Part shown: positions 27,250 through 34,793 of the stretch, piece by piece
Layout of the letters: the number at the start of each line of letters is the position of its first letter
Position numbering within the stretch: the first letter of the stretch is position 1
Translations under genes and position numbers: made by a program
Assembly: GCA_016844745.1 (NCBI GenBank)
Contig: JAERMQ010000025.1
Location: 1 to 45,067 of the forward strand
Length of the DNA stretch: 45,067 nucleotides
From: Ignavibacteria bacterium
GTDB taxonomy: Bacteria; Bacteroidota; Ignavibacteria; Kapaibacteriales; UBA2268
Direction: 5' to 3'
Notes under the pieces: model-generated
The model's database searches: none
Seen by the model: only the letters and a program-made list of their open reading frames with translations
Told to the model about the DNA's origin: nothing

Positions 27250-27317
27250 GTTTCTATTTTCTTTCATTATTAAAGATTTGATTAAATTTGTAGTTTTTTA
27301 AATATTAAAAAATTTGG

Positions 27318-29303
27318 ATGGAAAATATTTCGCTGTTATCAAAAATAAAAAGGATTTTTATAGGTGGAAAAAGAGATTTAAAAGACCCTACTACATTTCA
27401 TAAAATTTCCTTAATTGCCTTTTTTGCCTGGGTTGGATTAGGCTCCGATGGGCTATCTTCCTCATGTTACGGACCATCCGAAGTAATGCTTGCGTTAGCC
27501 GGTCATCCCAATCTTATATTTATTATAGGGATTGCATCTGTTTTTACAATTATTGTTTTGAGCACTAGTTATTCTCAAATTATTGAATTATTCCCGCAGG
27601 GCGGCGGAGGCTATCTGGTTGCAAGCAAGTTGCTCTCGCCAAATGTGGGTATGGTTGCCGGAGCAGCTTTACTTATTGATTATGTCCTGACAATTACAGT
27701 ATCAATAGCAAGTGGAGCCGATGCTTTGTTTAGTTTCCTTCCAAAGGAAATATATGATTTAAGATTATGGGTAGCTTCATTAGCTATAATATTACTAACT
27801 ATCCTAAATATGCGTGGAGCAAAAGAATCGGTGCAGATGCTTGTTCCCATCTTTTTAGTCTTCATTTTAACTCACGTATTTGCAATTTTCTATTCTTTAA
27901 TAATCAATTCCTACAATTTCCCAACCGTAATTGCTGATACAAGTACTGATTTTAGCATGACTATATCACAACTCGGCACTTTAGGTACACTTTTTCTTAT
28001 TATGCATGCTTACAGCATGGGTGCCGGAACATATACCGGTATTGAGGCAGTATCTGATAGTATAATGATATTACGCGAGCCGCGTGTTCTGACTGCAAAA
28101 AGAACGATGAAATATATGGCAATTTCTCTTTCCATAACGGTACTTGGTTTAATGATTGCTTATCTTTTATTCGGAGTCCGGCATGAGCAGGGCAAAACAT
28201 TAAATGCAGTATTGTTCAGCGCTCTATCAGCAAGTTGGCATCCGACTTTAAGCTATACTTTTATTATTATCACCTTAGTGTCTGAAGCTGCTATATTGTT
28301 CGTTGCAGCCCAAACCGGATTCCTTGATGGACCGAGAGTTTTATCGAACATGGCAATCGACCGATGGGTGCCAACACGGTTTGCATCGCTTTCCGACCGA
28401 TTGGTGACACAAAACGGAATTATTTTAATGGGGTCAGCATCCCTTGTATTAATGATAATGACCAAAGGGCAGGTAGGTTTTTTATTAGTGCTGTACAGCA
28501 TCAACGTATTTATCACATTTTCTCTTTCCCAGCTTGGGATGGTATTGCATTGGTGGCGAACCAGGAAAGAAGAGCCAAAATGGTTTAAAAAGTTACTTGT
28601 AAACGGAATTGGTTTACTTTTAACTTCTTTTATTTTGTTTATGGTTATTATCGTCAAATTTAACGAAGGAGGGTGGATAACTATTTTAATTACCGGCGCA
28701 CTGATTTCCATAATTGTTTTGATAAAAAAGCATTATAATGATGCGGGAAAGCTTATTAAAAAAGTCGATTCATTAGTTACAGCTTTGGAAGCCGTTAATG
28801 GTAATTTGGGACATAGCGATCCCGACCGTAAAGCCGAATATGAGAGATATGGAAGGACGGCAGTTCTCCTGGTATCGAATTATTCCGGATTGGGTTTACA
28901 TTCGCTATTAAGTGTTTTCAAAATGTTTGGCGATTCGGTTAAAAATTTTGTTTTCATTCAAGCCGGCGTTGTGGATGCAAGAGTCTTCAGGAAAACAGGT
29001 AACCTCGAAGAGATTGAAAAAAATATGATAGGTGAATTGGAAAAATATACCGATTTAATGAAGACGAACGGAATCTATTCGGAATATTTTTACGGCATGG
29101 GTAATGATGTTGTCGAAACGGTAGAAAACCTGCTGCCGAAAATTCTCGAACGTTTTCCGAACTCATATTTCTTTGGCGGGCAGCTCGTATTCAAGCATGA
29201 AACCTTTCTAACCCGCTGGCTCCATAATTATACAGTATTCGCTGTTCAACGAAAATTATATCATCAGGGAATTAATTTCGTGATACTACCTATAAAGGTT
29301 TAA
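27318..29303 (+). CDS. APC-superfamily permease, KimA-like (probable K+ uptake)
   Basis: This 661-aa integral membrane protein has about 12 hydrophobic segments in residues 30-470 and a soluble C-terminal domain of about 180 residues. Key stretches are GLGSDGLSSSCYGPSEVMLA near 41-60, FPQGGGGYLVASKLLSPNVG near 93-112, and LLIDYVLTITVSIASGADAL near 118-137. These match the KimA/YdaO-type branch of APC transporters, of which KimA is a proton-coupled potassium importer regulated in some bacteria by cyclic di-AMP. The substrate here is inferred from family resemblance; amino-acid transport cannot be excluded. The gene lies 68 bases after aspartokinase in the same direction, with only a weak ribosome binding site (TTTGGATGG overlapping the start). 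Confidence 0.9.
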   Translation: MENISLLSKIKRIFIGGKRDLKDPTTFHKISLIAFFAWVGLGSDGLSSSCYGPSEVMLALAGHPNLIFIIGIASVFTIIVLSTSYSQIIELFPQGGGGYLVASKLLSPNVGMVAGAALLIDYVLTITVSIASGADALFSFLPKEIYDLRLWVASLAIILLTILNMRGAKESVQMLVPIFLVFILTHVFAIFYSLIINSYNFPTVIADTSTDFSMTISQLGTLGTLFLIMHAYSMGAGTYTGIEAVSDSIMILREPRVLTAKRTMKYMAISLSITVLGLMIAYLLFGVRHEQGKTLNAVLFSALSASWHPTLSYTFIIITLVSEAAILFVAAQTGFLDGPRVLSNMAIDRWVPTRFASLSDRLVTQNGIILMGSASLVLMIMTKGQVGFLLVLYSINVFITFSLSQLGMVLHWWRTRKEEPKWFKKLLVNGIGLLLTSFILFMVIIVKFNEGGWITILITGALISIIVLIKKHYNDAGKLIKKVDSLVTALEAVNGNLGHSDPDRKAEYERYGRTAVLLVSNYSGLGLHSLLSVFKMFGDSVKNFVFIQAGVVDARVFRKTGNLEEIEKNMIGELEKYTDLMKTNGIYSEYFYGMGNDVVETVENLLPKILERFPNSYFFGGQLVFKHETFLTRWLHNYTVFAVQRKLYHQGINFVILPIKV

Positions 29304-29308
29304 GAGTG

Positions 29309-29544
29309 GTTCTAATTATGATAAAATGTCATTACTGCGAATGCAGGAATCCCCTCCCAGAGCGGTTCATGGGATTCCTGTATTAGAAGCTATGTGAAAT
29401 GTCAAGAAGAATGTCATTCGTAAGCGAAGTGAAGAATCCAGAAGCCTCATTGGGACTGGATTCTTCACTTCGTTCAGAATGACATTCTTCCATTTTTGAT
29501 AGTTTTCAAACACCCTCAATCGCAGGAATGACAATTATTAGAAC
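29309..29544. repeat. Nested inverted-repeat element upstream of tRNA-Leu
   Basis: Outer arms GTTCTAAT (29309-29316) and ATTAGAAC (29537-29544) enclose TGTCATTACTGCGA (29327-29340) and TCGCAGGAATGACA (29520-29533, one mismatch). Inside are a 10-bp hairpin CAGGAATCCC/GGGATTCCTG (29344-29380) and a long imperfect hairpin (29404-29441 with 29456-29490, arms AAGAATGTCATTC and GAAGTGAAGAATCCAG against their complements). There is no coding capacity; it looks like a small non-autonomous (MITE- or REP-like) element. Confidence 0.8.
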
Positions 29545-29574
29545 TCATTTTTTTACTTTCTGCTTAATATTTAT

Positions 29575-29582
29575 TAATTTTG
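29575..29582 (+). promoter_or_regulatory. Bacteroidota-type -7 box of tRNA-Leu
   Basis: TAATTTTG matches the Bacteroidota -7 consensus TAnnTTTG exactly and ends 15 bases before the tRNA. The -33 TTTG element is not clear in the T-rich DNA upstream. Confidence 0.4.
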
Positions 29583-29597
29583 TAATTCTCTTTTTCC

Positions 29598-29680
29598 GCG
29601 GACGTGGCGGAACTGGCAGACGCGCTAGACTTAGGATCTAGTGGGGTACACTCATGGGAGTTCGAGTCTCCCCGTCCGCA
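29598..29680 (+). tRNA. tRNA-Leu (anticodon UAG)
   Basis: An 83-base cloverleaf. The acceptor stem GCGGACG pairs with CGTCCGC, discriminator A at 29680. The anticodon stem CTAGA/TCTAG encloses loop CTTAGGA with anticodon TAG, reading CUN leucine codons. A long variable arm (gtggggtacactcat) marks a class II tRNA. The T arm has GGTTCGA-like GAGTTCGAGTCTC. The 3' CCA is not encoded. Confidence 0.97.
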
Positions 29681-29742
29681 CTGGTTTCAGCAAGATTTTT
29701 ACACTTGCTTTTTAAATTATTTTTTACTAAACAGGATTGCTA

Positions 29743-31128
29743 TTGGAAAAGCGAATAACCGAACTCGATAATTGCGAACGAACTATGTTTGTCACCCTAA
29801 CAAAAGATGAAGTTCAACCATACTACGATAAAGCTTACAAGGAAATCCAGCCCTTCATCGAGATAAGAGGCTTCAGAAAAGGTAAAGCACCTATTCAACT
29901 TATAAAGCAGCAATTCGGAAAAAAAATCGAAGATGACACAAACGAAGAAATTATAAACGAGTCTTTTAAAAAAATCATCCAGGAAGAGAAAATTGAAATT
30001 GCAGGCGAACCGAAATTGCATACCATTAACAAAACGGATGTGGGTATGGAATTCACTGTTCATTTCGAGGTGTTTCCCAACTTTCAAATATCCGAATACA
30101 GAGGACTGCAAATCAATGAACCTGTTCATAACGTAAGCGACGAGGAAATCGAAGAAGAAATTACAAATATTCAACGAATGAACGGAACATTTGTTGAAGC
30201 GGAATCCGTCGAAGATGAATATCATGTTGTGAATCTGAAATTAATTCCAATTGACCAAACCTCAAACGTTCCGTTACTTGGCGAGCATGTAGAGGAAATC
30301 GAAGTTTACCTTGCCGACCCATCAATTTTACCCGAATTGAAGCGTGCAGTAATTAATTGTAAAAAAGGCGATTCCTTTCGATTTAATCCGGGAGAAAGCG
30401 GTTCCGGAATGCCGGATAGATTCTACCAGGTTAATGTTCAGGATGTACAGAAATTAGTACCTGCGGAGCTTACTAACGAATTAGTCGAAACCATTACTAA
30501 GGGAAAATTGGTTAATTCCGAAGAACTTCGCGAAGATATAGGTATCAATATCCAGGATGTATGGAATAAACGCAGCCGTGAAGCAATGGAACATCAGCTT
30601 ATTGATATATTAACCGAATCGAATCAATTTACTCTGCCCGAATCGTCAATCTGGCGCTTGATGACAGCCATGGTAGATGAAATGAAAGAAAGATACAAAG
30701 ACCAGCCAAACGCCAATTCAATTACACTTGAAAACATGAAAAACGAACTTCGACCTATTGCTGATAGAACCTTGCGTTGGGAGCTTATCCGAAACAGGAT
30801 TTCAAAAATCGAAGGTATTGCAGCGGAGGATTACGATTATGATACTTATGTAGAAAATGAACTCCAACGGGATAAAAAGCAGAATCCCGAACAAGTACGC
30901 AAACAGTTAAAAGAGAATAGTTCCTTAGCAAGAATAATCCTTGAGAAAAAGGTATTGGATTTCCTTCTGGATTTTGCAGTTACAAATGAAATTTCATTTG
31001 AAGAATATGAAATGCACCATCATCATGACCATGACCATCACGACCATGACCATGACCACGACCATGACCATGACCATGACCATGACCATGAAGGAGAGCA
31101 TGAACACAAATCAAATTTGATAGTATAG
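29743..31128 (+). CDS. tig: Trigger factor with His/Asp-rich C-terminal tail
   Basis: Trigger factor is the ribosome-bound chaperone that meets nascent chains at the exit tunnel. The ribosome-docking motif GFRKGKAP is present near residue 43. A divergent FKBP-type PPIase-like domain is at about 150-240, and the helical chaperone domain follows to about 425. The frame has no ATG: TTG at 29743 is favoured over TTG 29737 because AGGA at 29733-29736 is then about six bases away. After the normal domain end (near EEYEM) come 31 residues with 17 His and 10 Asp, mostly alternating His-Asp, encoded by a 6-bp repeat; this is unusual for trigger factor and suggests metal binding. ClpX/ClpP, often next to tig, are absent; a hydrolase follows 39 bases later. 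Confidence 0.96.
   Translation: MEKRITELDNCERTMFVTLTKDEVQPYYDKAYKEIQPFIEIRGFRKGKAPIQLIKQQFGKKIEDDTNEEIINESFKKIIQEEKIEIAGEPKLHTINKTDVGMEFTVHFEVFPNFQISEYRGLQINEPVHNVSDEEIEEEITNIQRMNGTFVEAESVEDEYHVVNLKLIPIDQTSNVPLLGEHVEEIEVYLADPSILPELKRAVINCKKGDSFRFNPGESGSGMPDRFYQVNVQDVQKLVPAELTNELVETITKGKLVNSEELREDIGINIQDVWNKRSREAMEHQLIDILTESNQFTLPESSIWRLMTAMVDEMKERYKDQPNANSITLENMKNELRPIADRTLRWELIRNRISKIEGIAAEDYDYDTYVENELQRDKKQNPEQVRKQLKENSSLARIILEKKVLDFLLDFAVTNEISFEEYEMHHHHDHDHHDHDHDHDHDHDHDHDHEGEHEHKSNLIV
31015..31107 (+). repeat. 6-bp coding repeat (gaccat) in tig
   Basis: An imperfect array of GACCAT units (some GACCAC) encodes the His-Asp tail of trigger factor. Synonymous CAT/CAC changes break perfect identity, so part of the array is old rather than a fresh slippage product. 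Confidence 0.85.
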
Positions 31129-31167
31129 TATAAGTCTAATCATATAATTTGACTTTTGGTTAAAAAA

Positions 31168-31986
31168 ATGAATTTAAAAACTATAATAAAGGACAAAAAT
31201 CAGGAGTTATCGGTTATTTATTCAGGTAATTCCGGACAACCGATTTTTTTTATTCATGGTAATTCATTATCCTCTTATAGTTTCCGGAAGCAATTAAATT
31301 CAAGTCTTAATGAAAAATATCAACTGCTCGCAATTGATTTGCCGGGGCATGGCTCTTCAGTACATTCCACAACACCCGAATCCGATTACACCATGTTGGG
31401 AATGCAAAGCGCTGTTCTGGATGTAATTAACGAATTACATTTGGAAAACGTTGTATTAGTTGGGCATTCACTCGGAGGGCATATTGCTCTTGAAATTTCG
31501 CAACATGTTAAAAGTTTGGCAGGATTATTAATTTTCGGGACTCCTCCACTCAATCTCCCTCCGGCTATTGAAGATATGTTCCATATAAATGCTGCATTGG
31601 GTATTTTATACAATGGTGAATGGACAAGAGAAGAAACAGAACTTTATGCAAGTATTATGGTAGAAAATAAGGAGTGTATTGATGAAGACTTTTTAAATGA
31701 AATTACGAAAACCGATAAAATGTTCCGACCGACTTTCGGCAATTCCATGATGACAGGATATTTCAAAAACGAAATGGAAATAATCAATTCAACAACAAAA
31801 CCTATTTGTATTATTCATGGCGAGAAGGATGCAAATGTAAAAACGACATATTTCCCAACTTTGAAAATTCCTACTCTTTGGAGAAATAAAGTTCATTACT
31901 TCGGAAATACCGGTCATTCGCCGCAATGGGAAAAACCGAATGAATTTAATATAATTTTGGATGAATTCATTAAAGAAATTATATAA
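31168..31986 (+). CDS. Alpha/beta-hydrolase fold protein
   Basis: This 272-aa protein is taken to start at ATG 31168 rather than the TTG at 31156. It shows the complete alpha/beta-hydrolase set: oxyanion-hole region FFIHGNSLS near residues 29-37, DLPGHGSS near 63, nucleophile elbow VGHSLGGH near 97-104 (Ser the nucleophile), acidic residue in IHGEKDANV near 218-226, and catalytic His in GNTGHSPQWEKP near 250. This resembles small-molecule esterases, epoxide hydrolases or C-C hydrolases; the substrate cannot be read from the sequence. There is no signal peptide, so it is cytoplasmic. It follows tig closely and may be co-transcribed; its last 8 bases overlap the convergent PAS-LuxR gene. Confidence 0.93.
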   Translation: MNLKTIIKDKNQELSVIYSGNSGQPIFFIHGNSLSSYSFRKQLNSSLNEKYQLLAIDLPGHGSSVHSTTPESDYTMLGMQSAVLDVINELHLENVVLVGHSLGGHIALEISQHVKSLAGLLIFGTPPLNLPPAIEDMFHINAALGILYNGEWTREETELYASIMVENKECIDEDFLNEITKTDKMFRPTFGNSMMTGYFKNEMEIINSTTKPICIIHGEKDANVKTTYFPTLKIPTLWRNKVHYFGNTGHSPQWEKPNEFNIILDEFIKEII

Positions 31987-32710
31987 GCGAATTTTCCTTG
32001 GCAAGTGTGATTAATTCCGAAGTATTTTTCATGCTGTTTTTATGGAGCATATTCTTACGATGCTTGTCAACAGTATCTTTGCATATAAATAAAATTTTCG
32101 CAATTTCCTTGCTTGATTTACCATCAGACAGCAATTTCAATATATCGAGTTCACGCGAAGATAAGCTAAGATTAGATTCAACTTTCTCATTATTATCATA
32201 AATGTATCTTATACTTTTTGTATCCTGGTTTTTATGTATAAGGTCGGTGATTAATGATAATGCATGAACCGGATTTCCTAATTTATCAACGGTTATTGCG
32301 GTGCTCTGTCTTAGGACTTTAATATATTTACTGTCAAGTCTTTTCACTCTATATTCAACCGAAACCGAATCAATAAAAACCTCATCGAGATTTTGAAAGC
32401 CATAATCAACTGCTCTCTTTCCCATTGTAAAAACTCTTTCCCTGTCCTCAGGATGGACAAAGTCGTAAAGATATTCAATTTTAAAGGATTCGGGTTCATA
32501 ACCAAGGATAGCTTTAATTTGAGGAGAAACGTAAGTCATTTCTACATCAACCAAATCGTAAACGTAAATGAACTGAGTTGGCATTAATAAATACTTTTCA
32601 ACCATATCCTTATTGAATAGCGAATCTTTATAGCTTCTTATATCCGGGTCGAAGGGCTGACCGCTAAAGTTAGCAACCAAATCATGCCATTTTTTATCCT
32701 TAATTTTCAT
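31979..32710 (-). CDS. PAS domain transcription regulator with LuxR-type HTH
   Basis: This 243-aa protein has an N-terminal PAS domain of the PAS_3 type at about residues 45-160 (MTYVSPQIKAILGYEPESF; FVHPEDRERVF). A C-terminal LuxR/FixJ-type helix-turn-helix follows at about 180-240 (LSSRELDILKLLSDGKSSKE; then DTVDKHRKNML). There is no receiver domain, kinase or membrane segment, so the signal is probably sensed directly by the PAS domain in the cytoplasm. Such one-component regulators control diverse responses; the ligand and targets are unknown. Its end overlaps the alpha/beta-hydrolase gene tail to tail by 8 bases. No operon partner lies on its strand. Confidence 0.92.
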   Translation of the reverse strand: MKIKDKKWHDLVANFSGQPFDPDIRSYKDSLFNKDMVEKYLLMPTQFIYVYDLVDVEMTYVSPQIKAILGYEPESFKIEYLYDFVHPEDRERVFTMGKRAVDYGFQNLDEVFIDSVSVEYRVKRLDSKYIKVLRQSTAITVDKLGNPVHALSLITDLIHKNQDTKSIRYIYDNNEKVESNLSLSSRELDILKLLSDGKSSKEIAKILFICKDTVDKHRKNMLHKNSMKNTSELITLAKENSLI

Positions 32711-33183
32711 ATTTTACAAAAAACAGAGATAAATATCCTTTTTTAATATAAAAATACCCATTTATGGTTATTGTGAGTTAATCAAGCCTAATTTAATTTG
32801 CAATATGTTCTATATTAATTTTTTGTATAACAAAAAATTGAGTTTTTATAACTCTATTTTGACTTTTTATTAACGTATGTAAATATTACTTATTGTTACA
32901 AAAAATATTTGTATTATTCAATTTAATAGTAATAAGCAAAATGGAAAATACCTCTTTTTTATCCTATATACTATACTTTAATAAAATCAATAACTTATAA
33001 ATATTATGAATAAACTTAACATTTCTCCCCGTAGTTTTCCCGTAGCGATAGTTCGAACTAAACTTGTTATTTTAGCAATAAAAATGAAATATTATTTGAC
33101 ACAAGAATTAATTAAATATAGAGCTAATTATTTTGTTATTAAATATAAAGTTATTAATTTTAAATTACTTAAGGAGATTTTTT
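32711..33183. other. AT-rich gap between divergent genes
   Basis: The 473 bases between the PAS-LuxR gene (minus) and the small T9SS protein (plus) must hold both promoters. The DNA is strongly AT-rich. A short ccccgtagttttcccgtag direct repeat is at about 33026-33044. I see no gene, hairpin or convincing promoter match. Confidence 0.5.
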
Positions 33184-33642
33184 ATGAAAAAATTCATCTT
33201 GTCATTAATTTTTTTAGCTACTTTAGCTTCTCTTTGCCATGCTCAGAGCGACTCTTTGCTCATTAACCTGAAGAATAAAAGCGTAGAAAAAATCGCTTTA
33301 TCTCAAATTCAGAAAATCACATTTGAGAACATTACGATTGTAGAAGAGCAGTTAAAGCCGGCAAGCATACTTAATACTATCGGCAACAATCCAAATCCAT
33401 TTTCCGAGCAAACCAATATCGAATTCGATATTGCCACGCCCGGCACAGTATTAATAATGATTTATGATAATTCCGGCAATCAAATTAATCATCTCGAATG
33501 TCCGGATTGTTCTGCCGGTAAACATTCTCTAATCTGGAATGGCTACGATTCAAATTACAGCAAAGTACAAAGTGGCGCATATTTCTACGAAGTGCGCTTT
33601 GGAAGCGAGGTTCAATCGAAGAAAATGATTTTAGTGAAGTAA
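33184..33642 (+). CDS. Mini secreted protein: signal peptide plus T9SS sorting domain
   Basis: This 152-aa protein is little more than an export package. It has a signal peptide (MKKFILSLIFLATLASLCHA), a short segment of about 45 residues (LINLKNKSVEKIALSQIQKI) and a FlgD-like/T9SS type A sorting domain over the last 90 residues (NPNPFSEQTNIEF; SAGKHSLIWNGYD; SGAYFYEVRFGSE). ATG 33184 is chosen because AAGGAG lies 9 bases upstream and the signal peptide starts there. The sorting domain is 71/84 identical to that of the propeller protein at 34794-36854, including a CPDC pair. It could be a decayed larger cargo gene, a very small surface protein, or a passenger-less product of domain copying. 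Confidence 0.85.
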   Translation: MKKFILSLIFLATLASLCHAQSDSLLINLKNKSVEKIALSQIQKITFENITIVEEQLKPASILNTIGNNPNPFSEQTNIEFDIATPGTVLIMIYDNSGNQINHLECPDCSAGKHSLIWNGYDSNYSKVQSGAYFYEVRFGSEVQSKKMILVK

Positions 33643-33705
33643 ACTCTGCGAGCTTTGCGGTCTCTGCGAGAAATTTATTTCACGCAAAGTACGCTGAGGA
33701 AGCTA
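33643..33705. repeat. CTTTGCG/CGCAAAG repeat
   Basis: gcgagctttgcgg and cacgcaaagtacgc form an imperfect inverted repeat directly after the stop codon of the mini T9SS protein. It is related to the element at 16105-16158 and may end transcription. Confidence 0.55.
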
Positions 33706-33743
33706 AGAAAGAAAAAAAATAGTTAAAAATATTGGAGAAAAAA

Positions 33744-34649
33744 ATGAAAAGAATCGCTTTGCTAATAATCATACTATCAGGCTTAGTAAATCTATTTTCT
33801 CAACAACCGCCTGTTGTTGAATTTCAATTGAAGGACGGCAGCTTCAAAAAGTTTAATATATCCGATATTGATAATTTTAGCTTTATCAAATCAAAAAGTA
33901 TTTATCAAATGGAGATATTTTATCAAACCTCAAAGGTTTCATATTTTCCGGTTGAAGTTATAAGTAAATTACAATTTGATAATGATAGTAAAAACAATAA
34001 AGTACTAAATGTTTATGTCATTGGTTATCCCCAAAGCTATATTATATCGAAAGTGGACAGTATTTACTTTTTTATTGATTTCTATCAGTCTATAACAATT
34101 GGAACCCAGCATTGGATGCTAAAAAACCTTGATGTATCGACTTATAGCAACGGAGACTCTATTCCACAAGTTATCGACCCAGTACAGTGGGCAAATCTTA
34201 CAACAGGAGCATGGTGCTATTACGGTAATAATTCGGATTCAGGGAAAACATATGGCAAATTATATAACTGGTACGCAGTTAATGATTCGCGTGGATTAGC
34301 TCCTAAGGAGTGGCATATTTCGAAAGATGAAGAATGGAGCATACTTAGAACATATCTAAGTGGAAATAAAGTTGCGGGGGGCAAATTAAAAGAATCAGAG
34401 ACATCACATTGGCAAAGTCCTAACTTGGGTGCTACAAATGAAAGCGGTTTTACAGCTCTACCAGGGGGCTTTCGTTACGACGATGGCTCATATGACAGAA
34501 TTGGTTTTGGTGGTATTTGGTGGACATCTACGGAGGGTAATGATGCCCTTCCGTTCTACTGCTACTTAGGCTATGATTATGTAAGTGTCAACAGGACTTC
34601 ATACTACTCTAAGAAGACTGGGTTTTCAGTTCGGTGTGTTAAGTATTAA
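33744..34649 (+). CDS. FISUMP-domain secreted protein
   Basis: This 301-aa protein starts at ATG 33744, eight bases after TTGGAGA. The signal peptide is IALLIIILSGLVNLFSQ. Residues about 25-110 contain a motif resembling that of the preceding protein (LKDGSFKKFNISDIDNFSF). The rest is a FISUMP domain (Fibrobacter succinogenes major paralogous domain): IGTQHWMLKNLDVSTYSNGD near 120, GKLYNWYAVND near 173, and GFTALPGGFRYDDGSY followed by IWWTST near 233-260, ending FSVRCVKY. FISUMP proteins are exported lipoproteins or surface proteins of unknown function. There is no obvious T9SS domain or lipobox, so it may remain periplasmic or reach the surface another way. Confidence 0.92.
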   Translation: MKRIALLIIILSGLVNLFSQQPPVVEFQLKDGSFKKFNISDIDNFSFIKSKSIYQMEIFYQTSKVSYFPVEVISKLQFDNDSKNNKVLNVYVIGYPQSYIISKVDSIYFFIDFYQSITIGTQHWMLKNLDVSTYSNGDSIPQVIDPVQWANLTTGAWCYYGNNSDSGKTYGKLYNWYAVNDSRGLAPKEWHISKDEEWSILRTYLSGNKVAGGKLKESETSHWQSPNLGATNESGFTALPGGFRYDDGSYDRIGFGGIWWTSTEGNDALPFYCYLGYDYVSVNRTSYYSKKTGFSVRCVKY

Positions 34650-34682
34650 AAATTTTATTATTTCTAAAATAAAGGAATTCAA

Positions 34683-34748
34683 ATGAAAATGTTTGTAAAA
34701 GAATGAAATGAAGAAAACCTTCCGAAGGTTTGAAACCTTCGGCAGGTT
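34683..34748 (+). terminator. Tiny ORF and hairpin after the FISUMP gene
   Basis: AACCTTCCGAAGGTTT (34716-34731) pairs with AAACCTTCGGCAGGTT (34733-34748) with one mismatch, giving a strong hairpin followed by AT-rich DNA. Just before it, ATG 34683 with a good AAAGGAA site opens a 7-codon frame ending at TGA 34704-34706; it may be the start of a lost gene. Confidence 0.5.
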
Positions 34749-34793
34749 ATTTGAATAAAGAAAATAATTTATCAATAAATATTGGAGAAAAAA

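Noticed and set aside
29309..29544. Integration site of a prophage or island at tRNA-Leu
   Set aside because: No integrase gene or direct repeat of the tRNA 3' end is found nearby.
31156..31167. TTG start for the alpha/beta hydrolase
   Set aside because: An ATG follows four codons later, and the sequence between looks like leader.
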